Shown piece after piece: positions 45,617-53,566 of a DNA stretch of 64,000 nucleotides (the stretch's first letter is position 1; every line of letters starts with the position of its first letter). A program made the translations under genes and the position numbers. The DNA is from Solibacillus sp. FSL H8-0523 (GTDB lineage Bacteria; Bacillota; Bacilli; Bacillales_A; Planococcaceae): contig NZ_CP150291.1 of NCBI RefSeq assembly GCF_038051985.1, positions 992,001 to 1,056,000 on the forward strand, given 5' to 3'. The notes under the pieces are model-generated. The model ran no database searches and was not told the origin of the DNA. It worked only from the letters and a program-made list of their open reading frames with translations.

Positions 45617-46363
45617 TTGGAAGAAACTATCACTCTACGAGAAATATTCAGAGTAATAAGGAAACGAATGGTGCTTATTATTATCTTCATTATTATTAGT
45701 ATTGGTATCAGTCTAGGGATAACGGTTTACGTCTTAACACCAATTTATCAGGCACAAACTCAAATATTAGTCAATCAAAAAAGTAACTCTGTGGAAGCGA
45801 ACCCCTGGCAATCAATAGAGAGCGATTTACGATTGATTAATACGTATAACGAAATTATCACAAGTCCGGTCATTTTAACCCCAGTTATTGAAAAGCTTGA
45901 GCTAGATACTACGCCAGAACAATTAATGAAACAAATATCCGTGTCGAGTAAAAGTGAATCAAAAGTTGTAAATATTAGCGTCGATGCCACCGATCCATTA
46001 CGGGCTGTTGAAATAGCAAATACCGTGGCCGAAGTATTTAAAGAGCAAATTCCAAAGTTGATGAGCGTAGACAATATTACGATTTTATCAGCAGCAAAAC
46101 AAAGTGATTCGCCCCGTCCCTTAAAACCAAATAAAGAGCTGAATCTAGTAGTTGGAGCAGTCATTGGCTTTATGTTAGGTGTTGGGTTGGCAATGTACTT
46201 AGAATTTTTAGATACGACAATCAAGAGCGAGGATGACATTGAAACATTTTTGCATTTGCCAGTGATGGGTGTAGTTGGATTAATTCCAGAAGAAAAAGTG
46301 AAAAAAAAGTCCCTATTCTCGCAGAAAGATAGGAGGAAAAAAAATGTTTTGGCTGAAAAGTAG
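45617..46363 (+). CDS. Polysaccharide chain-length regulator / BY-kinase activator (Wzz/YveK/CapA family), copy 2
   Basis: 248 residues, TTG start after AGGGGGAA. Same plan as the copy at 1667-2419: MEETITLREIFRVI, membrane helix 1 (about 19-40), extracytoplasmic domain, SPRPLKPNKELN before helix 2 (about 172-195), and FLDTTIKSEDDIE in the cytoplasmic tail. A basic C-terminus (KKKSLFSQKDRRKK) follows. It overlaps its partner kinase by 20 bases. In cluster 1 this module opens the operon, whereas here it closes the operon, so it may serve polymer 2 specifically. Confidence 0.9.
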   Translation: MEETITLREIFRVIRKRMVLIIIFIIISIGISLGITVYVLTPIYQAQTQILVNQKSNSVEANPWQSIESDLRLINTYNEIITSPVILTPVIEKLELDTTPEQLMKQISVSSKSESKVVNISVDATDPLRAVEIANTVAEVFKEQIPKLMSVDNITILSAAKQSDSPRPLKPNKELNLVVGAVIGFMLGVGLAMYLEFLDTTIKSEDDIETFLHLPVMGVVGLIPEEKVKKKSLFSQKDRRKKNVLAEK

Positions 46364-47069
46364 AAAAAAGAAAAAAAGTCTAAAGCTCTCAAGAAAGGCC
46401 CGACAACTTGTGACGGTTACAGATATGAAATCGACTGTGGCGGAGCAATATCGTATGATCCGTGCAAATATTACATTTTCTACGCCTGGCCAAGAAATAA
46501 AAACCATTTTAGTTACCTCCTCAACACCAGGTGAAGGGAAGTCTACAAATGCAGCAAATTTAGGCGTTGTTTTTGCGCATGAAGGAAAAAAAGTGTTGAT
46601 TATTGATGGTGATATGCGCAAATCAACGTTGCATCAAACGTTCAAAACCTTTAATAATATCGGGCTGTCGAATTTTCTGACAAAGAAAATTTCTTTCGAA
46701 GAAGCTGTACAAGAGACATTTATAGTAGGGCTCTACGTCATTACAAGTGGTCCGGTTCCAACAAATCCAGCAGAATTACTTTCCTCAAAAGCGATGGATG
46801 CATTGATCCTGGAGGCCAAGAAGACGTTTGACATCATTATTATTGACGCGCCCCCCCTGTTATCGGTATCAGATGCACATATCTTGTCGAATAAATGTGA
46901 TGGAACATTATTAATCGTTCATTCGGGTGTTGCAGAAAAGGAGGTTGTCCGAAAGGCAACGGCGATTTTAGAAAATTCCCAAGCGACCATTTTGGGAGTT
47001 ATTTTAAATAAATACGTTGCCCCTCGTAGCAAAGATTATTATAATGCTGAACATTATATGGAATCCTGA
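46344..47069 (+). CDS. Bacterial tyrosine kinase (BY-kinase, CpsD/CapB family), copy 2
   Basis: 241 residues. Walker A GEGKST, Walker A' VLIIDGDMRKS and Walker B IIIDAPPL are all present; EQYRMIRANI is the oligomerisation segment. The tail has fewer tyrosines (SKDYYNAEHYMES) than copy 1. AGGAGG at 46331-46336 lies inside the preceding gene, which overlaps by 20 bases. No PHP phosphatase gene follows, unlike cluster 1, so dephosphorylation would rely on the enzyme encoded at 3158-3919 or another phosphatase. No clear terminator is visible before spoVS. Confidence 0.92.
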   Translation: MFWLKSRKKKKSLKLSRKARQLVTVTDMKSTVAEQYRMIRANITFSTPGQEIKTILVTSSTPGEGKSTNAANLGVVFAHEGKKVLIIDGDMRKSTLHQTFKTFNNIGLSNFLTKKISFEEAVQETFIVGLYVITSGPVPTNPAELLSSKAMDALILEAKKTFDIIIIDAPPLLSVSDAHILSNKCDGTLLIVHSGVAEKEVVRKATAILENSQATILGVILNKYVAPRSKDYYNAEHYMES

Positions 47070-47221
47070 CAAATCGGTCATATGTTGTCGAAAGTGAGGG
47101 TTCATTATAATTTACAACTTTTCTAAGACTATTTCTTTTCGGCCGTGCATACAATAGGCTACGGACAATAAATAAACCAGTCCTAATAAAAAAAGAGGAA
47201 CTTATATGAGGAGGAATAGCT

Positions 47222-47488
47222 GTGGATTCATTAAAAGTATCATCTCGTTCTAATCCGAACTCAGTTGCAGGGGCACTAGTCGCGGTCATTCGGGAACAAG
47301 GGTATGCAGAAATGCAAGCAGTTGGAGCAGGCGCACTGAATCAGGCGGTAAAAGCGGTGGCCATTGCGAGAGGATTTGTGGCACCGAGCGGAACGGATTT
47401 AATTTGTGCACCAGCTTTTGCAGATATTACGATTGCTGGTGAAGATCGAACAGCACTTAAGCTTCTTATTGAAAAACGTAAACGATAA
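47222..47488 (+). CDS. spoVS: Stage V sporulation protein S (SpoVS), first tandem copy
   Basis: 88 residues, GTG start after GAGGAGGAA. The Alba-like SpoVS protein is very conserved: LKVSSRSNPNSVAGALVAV, GAGALNQAVKAVAIARGF, PAFADITIAGEDRTAL. In B. subtilis SpoVS modulates septation and coat assembly during sporulation; homologues also occur in non-sporulating bacteria. In Bacillus it follows ymdB, but here a polysaccharide locus intervenes. The second copy lies 43 bases downstream and differs at six of 88 residues. A possible but short-spaced promoter (TTGTCG 47085-47090, TATAAT 47106-47111, 15-nt spacer) lies upstream. Confidence 0.95.
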   Translation: MDSLKVSSRSNPNSVAGALVAVIREQGYAEMQAVGAGALNQAVKAVAIARGFVAPSGTDLICAPAFADITIAGEDRTALKLLIEKRKR

Positions 47489-47531
47489 TTTTTTTCTAGA
47501 AAACTAATTTTATATAATGGGGGAAATAACT

Positions 47532-47798
47532 GTGGATGCATTAAAAGTATCATCTCGTTCTAATCCTAATTCTGTGGCAGGAGCACTAGTTGCGGTCATT
47601 AGAGAGCAAGGCTTTGCAGAAATGCAAGCGGTCGGCGCAGGGGCACTGAATCAGGCAGTCAAGGCAATCGCTATAGCGAGAGGGTTTGTGGCACCGAGTG
47701 GAACGGACTTAATTTGTGCACCTGCATTTGCGGATATTATAATTGCAGGGGAAGATCGAACGGCATTAAAACTACTTGTTGAAAAAAGAACACGTTAA
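47532..47798 (+). CDS. spoVS: Stage V sporulation protein S (SpoVS), second tandem copy
   Basis: 88 residues from GTG 47532 behind GGGGGAAA; an upstream ATG at 47517 would add five residues and lacks a ribosome site. Six substitutions separate it from copy 1 (all conservative or near the termini except Thr to Ile in the FADI segment), while many synonymous positions differ. That pattern indicates an old duplication kept under protein-level selection. Shares one transcript with copy 1 and ends at a clear terminator. Confidence 0.95.
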   Translation: MDALKVSSRSNPNSVAGALVAVIREQGFAEMQAVGAGALNQAVKAIAIARGFVAPSGTDLICAPAFADIIIAGEDRTALKLLVEKRTR

Positions 47799-47803
47799 GC
47801 TAC

Positions 47804-47844
47804 AAACATTTACGCGAATGAAAAATTTGCGTAAATGTTTTTTT
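47804..47844 (+). terminator. Terminator after the spoVS pair
   Basis: Perfect 12-bp arms AAACATTTACGC (47804-47815) and GCGTAAATGTTT (47829-47840), followed by TTTTCGTTTT. Confidence 0.92.
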
Positions 47845-47918
47845 CGTTTTGGAACATTTTAAGAAGAGAAGCGTTGTGAAAAGAGAGCACATTGTTTGGC
47901 ATTTATCTTTCCTAACCA

Positions 47919-48044
47919 CAATATGTGCGAAAAATCGAAGTTTATGAGCGAAATATGTGCGGATATGAGCGTTTTTATGTAAGTTATGAGCGAAAATTTT
48001 ACCGTTATGAGCAATTACCACAAAGTTACGAGCAGAATCCCTTA
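47919..48044. repeat. Six imperfect 21-bp direct repeats (core TTATGAGCGAAAA)
   Basis: The heptamer ATGAGCG (variants ATGTGCG, ATGAGCA, ACGAGCA) recurs at 47923, 47944, 47965, 47986, 48007 and 48028, exactly every 21 bases. An extra half-phase copy ATGTGCG is at 47955. Units read approximately NGTTATGAGCGAAAATNNNNN and decay toward the 3' side. 21 bp is two DNA helical turns, so all cores face the same side. The minus strand can be read as a repeating AHN/AHK peptide, but no start or ribosome site supports a gene. Not CRISPR: there are no constant repeats separated by unique spacers of similar size. Confidence 0.8.
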
Positions 48045-48220
48045 AAATGGAATTAATATCCCCGAAAATGGTGCACAGACCGCTCAGCATGACGTAACTT
48101 GAAAACATAATCAATTTGTGTACGAAAGCTTCCGTCAAAGGTCTGATTTTTTGATGCGATATGACATTTGCAATAGAAGGAACTAACACTTCATGTTAAA
48201 CTAATGAAGGAAATTTATCA

Positions 48221-48298
48221 CCATTACGTCATGTAATGGCTTATACATAGCTGTAGCTTTATTCAGCTACCGAATCAAGTCGTTTCAAACGCTTGATT
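48221..48298 (+). promoter_or_regulatory. Three consecutive hairpins in the korA leader
   Basis: Between the 21-bp repeats and korA are three short inverted repeats in a row: CCATTAC/GTAATGG (48221-48239), GTAGCT/AGCTAC (48253-48270) and AATCAAG/CTTGATT (48273-48298, with an inner CGTTT/AAACG). They end 21 bases before the AAGGAGATG ribosome site. They could be a folded 5' leader or operator sites; no known riboswitch family was recognised. Confidence 0.5.
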
Positions 48299-48333
48299 TA
48301 CTTTATAAATAGAACCCTTAAGGAGATGTTGAT

Positions 48334-50070
48334 ATGTTACATCAGCTTTCATGGAAAGTCGGTGGGCAACAAGGTGAAGGAATCGAGAGTACAGGTGAAA
48401 TCTTCTCAATGGCAATGAATCGTTTAGGTTATTTCCTATACGGTTACCGTCATTTCTCTTCACGTATTAAAGGTGGCCATACGAATAATAAAATTACGGT
48501 GCGTCCGACAGAGGTACGTTCAATTGCGGACGATTTAGATATTTTAGTGGCGTTCGACCAAGAAACGATCGACGTGAACTATAAAGAATTAACAGCATCA
48601 AGTATCATTTTAGCCGATGCAAAATTTAATCCAACAAACCCAGAGGACTGTGTAGCGCCTCTTTATGCAGTACCATTTACAGAAATTGCAGCAGAGCTAG
48701 GAACGTCACTGATGAAAAACATGGTGGCAATCGGTGCGACAGCGGCCCTGTTAAATTTAAATGAAGAAGTATTCCAATCAGTAGTTGACGAAATCTTCGG
48801 CCGTAAAGGGGAAGAAGTCGTTGCAAAAAACATTGAAGCGATTACCCGTGGGCGTGAAGCGATTGCCGAGCAAATCGGTGAGCGTGTAGGAGCGTGGGAG
48901 TTAGTTCCTGCAGACGGCAAACGTCGTATGTTCATGATTGGTAATGACGCGGCAGCATTAGGCGCACTTGCAGCGGGTTCACGCTTCATGGCAGCTTACC
49001 CAATAACACCCGCTTCTGAAATTATGGAATACATGATTAAAAAGCTTCCGTTAGTGGGCGGCGCGGTTATTCAAACAGAGGATGAAATCGCAGCAGCAAC
49101 AATGGCAATCGGTGCAAACTACGGTGGTGTTCGTGCATTCACAGCATCAGCAGGTCCTGGTCTATCACTGATGATGGAAGCAATCGGCCTTTCAGGTATG
49201 ACCGAGCAACCACTTGTTATTTTCGATACACAACGTGGTGGTCCATCAACAGGTTTACCGACAAAGCAAGAGCAGTCAGATTTAATGGCGATGATTTACG
49301 GGACACACGGTGAAATTCCGAAAGTGGTAATCGCACCTTCTACAATGGAAGAAGCGTTCTACGATACGATTCAAGCATTTAACATTGCAGAAGAATTACA
49401 ACTACCAGTAATCGTTATGACCGATTTACAATTAGCATTAGGTAAACAAACGGTTGAACCATTTGATTACAGCAAAATTGAAATCCGTCGCGGTAAAATT
49501 GTTGATACGGTGGAAGTAGAAGAAGGATCAAAAGAGTATTTCAAGCGTTTTGAAAACACAGAAGACGGTGTTTCGCCGCGTGTACTACCAGGAACTAAAG
49601 GTGGGATTCACCACGTAACGGGTGTTGAGCACGATGAAACAGGGAAACCTTCTGAAGCGACAGGCAACCGCCGCACACAAATGGACAAACGTATGCGTAA
49701 ACTAGCGCAGGTACGTTTTGAAAATCCTGTATATGTTAACGCGCCACATGAAGAAGCAGATGTACTACTAGTCGGCTTCAACTCAACGCGCGGTGCATTA
49801 GAAGAAGTACAAGAAGCGCTAAATGCTGAAGGCTTAAAAGTAAACCACGCGCATATTAAATTAGTACACCCATTCCCAGCAGCAGAAATGACTGCGTTAA
49901 TGGATCGTGCGAAAAAAGTGATTGTGGTAGAAAACAACGCAACAGGTCAATTAGCGAACATTATGAAAATGAACATCGGTGGTCATGCGAAGATGAAATC
50001 GGTTTTAAAATACGATGGCACACCATTTATGCCACGTGAATTAACGAACTTAGTGAAGGAGGAAATGTAA
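48334..50070 (+). CDS. korA: 2-oxoglutarate (2-oxoacid):ferredoxin oxidoreductase, alpha subunit (gamma-alpha fusion)
   Basis: 578 residues, ATG after AAGGAGATG. The N-terminal gamma-type domain (about 1-185) has WKVGGQQGEGIESTGEIFSMA and GGHTNNKITVRP. The alpha pyrimidine-binding domain has FMIGNDAAALGALAAGSRFMAAYPITPASEIMEYM, TEDEIAAATMAIGA and FTASAGPGLSLMMEA. A C-terminal transketolase-like domain (LLVGFNSTRGALEEV) completes it. With the beta subunit it oxidatively decarboxylates 2-oxoglutarate (or another 2-oxoacid) using CoA and ferredoxin. In Bacillus species this pair follows spoVS, as here. Two bases separate it from korB. Confidence 0.95.
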   Translation: MLHQLSWKVGGQQGEGIESTGEIFSMAMNRLGYFLYGYRHFSSRIKGGHTNNKITVRPTEVRSIADDLDILVAFDQETIDVNYKELTASSIILADAKFNPTNPEDCVAPLYAVPFTEIAAELGTSLMKNMVAIGATAALLNLNEEVFQSVVDEIFGRKGEEVVAKNIEAITRGREAIAEQIGERVGAWELVPADGKRRMFMIGNDAAALGALAAGSRFMAAYPITPASEIMEYMIKKLPLVGGAVIQTEDEIAAATMAIGANYGGVRAFTASAGPGLSLMMEAIGLSGMTEQPLVIFDTQRGGPSTGLPTKQEQSDLMAMIYGTHGEIPKVVIAPSTMEEAFYDTIQAFNIAEELQLPVIVMTDLQLALGKQTVEPFDYSKIEIRRGKIVDTVEVEEGSKEYFKRFENTEDGVSPRVLPGTKGGIHHVTGVEHDETGKPSEATGNRRTQMDKRMRKLAQVRFENPVYVNAPHEEADVLLVGFNSTRGALEEVQEALNAEGLKVNHAHIKLVHPFPAAEMTALMDRAKKVIVVENNATGQLANIMKMNIGGHAKMKSVLKYDGTPFMPRELTNLVKEEM

Positions 50071-50072
50071 TC

Positions 50073-50939
50073 ATGGCAACATTTAAAGATTTCCGTAATT
50101 CAGTAAAACCGAACTGGTGCCCAGGCTGTGGTGACTTCTCTGTTCAAGCAGCCATTCAACGTGCCGCAGCAAACGTCGGCTACGAGCCAAATGAATTAGC
50201 TGTGATTTCTGGTATCGGCTGTTCAGGTCGTATTTCAGGCTACATTAACTCATACGGCTTCCACGGCATTCACGGTCGTGCCCTACCAATCGCACAAGGC
50301 TTAAAAATGGCCAACAAAGATTTAAAAGTAATCGCATCAGGTGGTGACGGTGACGGTTTTGCAATCGGTATGGGTCATACAATCCATGCGATTCGCCGTA
50401 ACATCGACATTACGTACGTGGTTATGGATAACCAAATCTACGGCTTAACAAAAGGCCAAACGTCTCCACGTTCAGCAGCTGGTTTCATTACGAAATCAAC
50501 GCCAGGTGGTGCGATTGAGCCATCATTAAAACCATTAGAAGTTGCATTGACAAGCGGTGCCACATTCGTAGCGCAAGGCTTCTCAACAGACATTAAAGAA
50601 TTAACGGCGATGATTGAAGCCGGCTTAAATCATAAAGGTTTCTCATTCATTAACGTCTTCTCACCATGTGTGACATACAACAAAGTAAACACATATGAAT
50701 GGTTTAAAGAAAACTTAACAAAATTAGCAGATATCGAAGGCTATGACAATTCAAATCGTGGTCAAGCGATGCAAACGGTGATGGAGCATGAGGGCTTAGT
50801 AACAGGGATTATTTATCAAGATACAGAGACATCTTCGTATCAAGAAAAAATCCAAGGCTACTCAGAATTGCCACTAACAGATATCGACATCAGCTTATCT
50901 GAAACGCAATTTGATAAATTAGTAAAAGAATTTATGTAA
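50073..50939 (+). CDS. korB: 2-oxoglutarate (2-oxoacid):ferredoxin oxidoreductase, beta subunit
   Basis: 288 residues. NWCPGCGDFSVQAAIQRA contributes cluster-ligating cysteines, SGIGCSGRISGY another, and GGDGDGFAIGMGHTIHAIRRNIDITYVVMDNQIYGLTKGQ is the thiamine pyrophosphate-binding GDG...N region. FSPCVTYN gives a further conserved Cys. It forms the KorAB heterodimer with the preceding gene; KorAB pairs carry one Fe4S4 cluster in this subunit. Ends at a strong terminator. Confidence 0.96.
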   Translation: MATFKDFRNSVKPNWCPGCGDFSVQAAIQRAAANVGYEPNELAVISGIGCSGRISGYINSYGFHGIHGRALPIAQGLKMANKDLKVIASGGDGDGFAIGMGHTIHAIRRNIDITYVVMDNQIYGLTKGQTSPRSAAGFITKSTPGGAIEPSLKPLEVALTSGATFVAQGFSTDIKELTAMIEAGLNHKGFSFINVFSPCVTYNKVNTYEWFKENLTKLADIEGYDNSNRGQAMQTVMEHEGLVTGIIYQDTETSSYQEKIQGYSELPLTDIDISLSETQFDKLVKEFM

Positions 50940-50945
50940 TGTGTA

Positions 50946-50984
50946 AGAGAGTATCCAGAACTTAACCTGGGTACTCTCTTTTTT
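50946..50984 (+). terminator. Terminator after korAB
   Basis: Perfect 13-bp arms AGAGAGTATCCAG and CTGGGTACTCTCT (one G-T pair), loop of about 8, then TTTTT. Starts seven bases after the korB stop. Confidence 0.92.
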
Positions 50985-51071
50985 ACATGTATTTTACAAT
51001 TTCCGTAAAGTAATTTTACAGTAGTTACTTATAGTTAGAGGTAAGTCTAACAACAGAAGAGGTATCAGGCA

Positions 51072-52598
51072 GTGCGCTTTCTAAATGCGATTAAAGTGAA
51101 GGATAGGCTAGCGGTTTTAATGATTGTTTGTATTTTTTCAAATTTGATTTTAACGGTGTTTAGTATCGATTATTTACGTAAAATGGAGCAGGAAACAGCT
51201 AAGATGTATGAAGAAAAGCTGTTAAGTATACAGCTGTTGCAACAACTAGAGCAACAATTAGTGCTAGACGGAGAATTAGCACCGGGGAGTCAAGAAAAGT
51301 TAAAAGTGATGATGTTTGACGGCAAAATGGAGCATTATGTGAAGCAACTTACCGCAAATCCGTCAACCGCATTATTTGATGAAATGAATACATATATTAT
51401 TGAGCGAGCAAGCGCACAGCTTGCGCATCATGAGCAGGATATTGCATTTGGGTATCGCTTATTAGTAGGGATTTCCATTGTCCTCATGATGGTTATTTTA
51501 TACTTTGGTGTTGGCGCGGTTCGGGCAATAAATAAACCAACACGCGAATTAAAACGGTTGTTTAAACTTGCACAGCAAGGGGATTTAACGAATTATGCAA
51601 CACATAGTGCAACCGATGAGCTTGGTGAAACGACCAAATACTATAACTTAATGATGGCGGATGTTAAAGAGTTATTAAAAACAGTAAGACATAGTGCCAC
51701 CTCAGCGACAGAAGCGAACCATGATTTGACGTATAATTTTGAGCAAATTACAAAAGGTGCAGTCCATATTGCTTCTAATGCAGATGTGATGACGAGCTCA
51801 CTTCATTATGCGACCGCACAGCTTGCGGAAAATACTGCATCCATTCAGCAAGTAGGTGCTGGAATTGATGAAATTTCACAGCGTATGCATGAAATTGAGC
51901 ATGTGGTACAACAAACAATTGCAAAAGCATCGGACGGAGAAATCATTGTGGAGCAAAGCTTGTCACAAATGCACTGTATTGAGCATTCGATGGCGCAATC
52001 CAATCATAAGCTATTGCAACTAAAAGAGCAGTCTCAAGAAATTTCTCGAGCGGTGCATATGATCCATGAAATTGCGAATCAAACCAATTTATTAGCGTTA
52101 AATGCCTCGATTGAAGCTGCACGAGCAGGTGAACATGGTAAAGGCTTTGCGGTTGTCGCACACGAAGTACGAAAGTTAGCAGAGCAATCGAAAACATTTA
52201 CGAACGCAATTGCAATAATTGTGACCGATATTCAAGAGGGAACCTTTGAAGCAACAAAAAGTATGGATGAAGCGATGCAAAACGTAACAATTGGTGCTAA
52301 ATTTACGGAGCAAAGTGCATCGCAGTTTAGAGAAATTACAAATGAGGTACATCAAATTGGCCCGCAAATGGAGCATATGGCACAGGTGATGGTTCAAATT
52401 TCAAGTCATAGTACAGGAGTGACAGAAAGCGCCATCGAATTAACAAACCGCTCTGAAGAAAATTTAGCATCTATGCAAAAAATTCAGCAGCAGGTCGTTA
52501 TACAAAAACAATCGACTACTGAAATATCAGATGAAATTCGCAGCATTGCCAAAAATATGCGAGCATTAACGCATGCAGTAGATCGATTTAAAGTGTAA
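51072..52598 (+). CDS. Methyl-accepting chemotaxis protein
   Basis: 508 residues, GTG start behind AGAAGAGG. Membrane helix 1 (about 14-34), a short extracellular sensor of about 90 residues that looks helical and Gln/Glu-rich, and helix 2 (about 130-150) lead into a HAMP domain (about 151-205, [20 protein letters not shown]). The coiled-coil signalling domain has the invariant hairpin tip [22 protein letters not shown] followed by [18 protein letters not shown]. The sensor is too short for a dCache domain; a four-helix-bundle-type sensor is more likely. In many relatives miaB follows korAB, so this gene interrupts the usual order. Confidence 0.95.
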   Translation: MRFLNAIKVKDRLAVLMIVCIFSNLILTVFSIDYLRKMEQETAKMYEEKLLSIQLLQQLEQQLVLDGELAPGSQEKLKVMMFDGKMEHYVKQLTANPSTALFDEMNTYIIERASAQLAHHEQDIAFGYRLLVGISIVLMMVILYFGVGAVRAINKPTRELKRLFKLAQQGDLTNYATHSATDELGETTKYYNLMMADVKELLKTVRHSATSATEANHDLTYNFEQITKGAVHIASNADVMTSSLHYATAQLAENTASIQQVGAGIDEISQRMHEIEHVVQQTIAKASDGEIIVEQSLSQMHCIEHSMAQSNHKLLQLKEQSQEISRAVHMIHEIANQTNLLALNASIEAARAGEHGKGFAVVAHEVRKLAEQSKTFTNAIAIIVTDIQEGTFEATKSMDEAMQNVTIGAKFTEQSASQFREITNEVHQIGPQMEHMAQVMVQISSHSTGVTESAIELTNRSEENLASMQKIQQQVVIQKQSTTEISDEIRSIAKNMRALTHAVDRFKV

Positions 52599-52602
52599 CA
52601 TC

Positions 52603-52638
52603 AAACTTTTGGTGACAATAGTGCACCAAAAGTTTTTT
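52603..52638 (+). terminator. Terminator after the chemotaxis receptor gene
   Basis: Arms AAACTTTTGGTG (52603-52614) and CACCAAAAGTTT (52624-52635), 9-nt loop, followed by TTT. The next 460 bases to the small gene at 53102 are very AT-rich and non-coding. Confidence 0.88.
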
Positions 52639-52986
52639 AATTGGTTGATTACCTGTTAAATTAGATACAATTTTGATGTAAAATAAGAACGTGTAAAAAT
52701 AAAATATCTGTAAATTTTAAAAAATTAGTGAAATTTAATAACTTAATTGGTATGATGTAATCAATTAGTAATGATACTAATCGATATGTAAAAAAATACC
52801 ATAAGTTCAAATACCCACAAAAATTTTAAAAATGTTAAAAATATTTATAAAATTGACGCTTTTAATAAATTATTGATTGTAGTACAATGGGGATAAGCGG
52901 TTGGTAGATGCATTAGTTAATAGGGATTTTAATGATTTATAGAGAGATAGTAAATTAAGCATGCATAGTCCGTTTTAATAGTCATG

Positions 52987-53000
52987 AACGACTAGTCGTT
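52987..53000. promoter_or_regulatory. Perfect 14-bp palindrome in the long leader of the 53102 gene
   Basis: AACGACTAGTCGTT is a perfect palindrome in the otherwise AT-rich 52640-53101 gap. The gap also holds a loose promoter-like stretch (TTGACG 52853-52858 and TACAAT 52883-52888), but its 24-base spacing is too long for an ordinary sigma-A promoter. The palindrome lies about 100 bases upstream of the ribosome site and could be an operator or a small RNA hairpin. Nothing else was recognised in this gap. Confidence 0.45.
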
Positions 53001-53101
53001 TATATGCTAGGGGAAAGAGAAGTTAGTTAATTGTGTTCGAAACGTTTTAAATCATTGCGGGTTTTACGCAATATCACACTTTATTTAAGGGGATGAAATT
53101 T

Positions 53102-53428
53102 ATGAACAATCAAATTCAATTAATAATTCCAGAGTGGTTTGTATTAGACGAGCTACATATTATCGAAACTGTAATTGGTGATCCTTCATCTGGTACAGGA
53201 ATGATTATTGCAGGCGAAAATCTTGATGCAACAAAGCATTGTTGCCCAACTGTACGTTTGTATATGATTCGTTTAGTAGGAGATCAATATGAACTGATGA
53301 AAGAACTGGATGCTTTTCAATTCCAATCGGTAGAAGATGCTAAGGCGTTTTGCGATAAGCTACCTCAATTAAATGCCATTGATTTAATTATGTTAATGAA
53401 TAAAGAAGAGCCAATGTTTGCTCTATAA
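53102..53428 (+). CDS. Small hypothetical protein
   Basis: 108 residues. ATG 53102 is preferred to ATG 53093 because AAGGGG (53087-53092) abuts the latter and is 9 bases from the former. Sequence MNNQIQLIIPEWFVLDELHIIE is followed by a Gly/Ser loop (IGDPSSGTGMIIAGENLDATKHCC), YMIRLVGDQYELMKELDAFQFQSVEDAKAFCDKLPQ and a C-terminal helix. It is acidic, soluble, with adjacent cysteines at about 46-47 and no membrane segment. I do not recognise the family. It is monocistronic, with a long untranslated leader and its own terminator, which suggests it is individually regulated. Confidence 0.75.
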   Translation: MNNQIQLIIPEWFVLDELHIIETVIGDPSSGTGMIIAGENLDATKHCCPTVRLYMIRLVGDQYELMKELDAFQFQSVEDAKAFCDKLPQLNAIDLIMLMNKEEPMFAL

Positions 53429-53436
53429 AATACTTT

Positions 53437-53466
53437 CCGTACTCGATAATGGGTGCGGTTTTTTTG
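53437..53466 (+). terminator. Terminator after the small hypothetical gene
   Basis: Arms CCGTACTC and GGGTGCGG (with G-T pairs) around GATAAT, followed by eight T. Confidence 0.85.
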
Positions 53467-53566
53467 TGCAAATTTATAGGCGAATGAATATCGTGTGCGT
53501 TCTCTAGAGGCGTTGTTTATAATAATGAAGAGAAACTATGAAATTTAACTTAAGGAAGTGATCTAA

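Noticed and set aside
47085-47111. Sigma-A or sigma-H promoter for spoVS
   Set aside because: TTGTCG-TATAAT spacing is only 15 bases, and no sigma-H consensus was found; kept only as a remark in the spoVS entry.
47919-48044. Possible CRISPR array
   Set aside because: The 21-bp units abut each other with no unique spacers, and no cas genes are present.
47800-48189. 129-codon minus-strand frame with AHN/AHK-rich sequence
   Set aside because: It is produced by the 21-bp DNA repeats and runs into the spoVS terminator; no ribosome site and no recognisable domain.
52853-52888. TTGACG/TACAAT pair as promoter of the 53102 gene
   Set aside because: A 24-base spacer is outside the range for sigma-A promoters.
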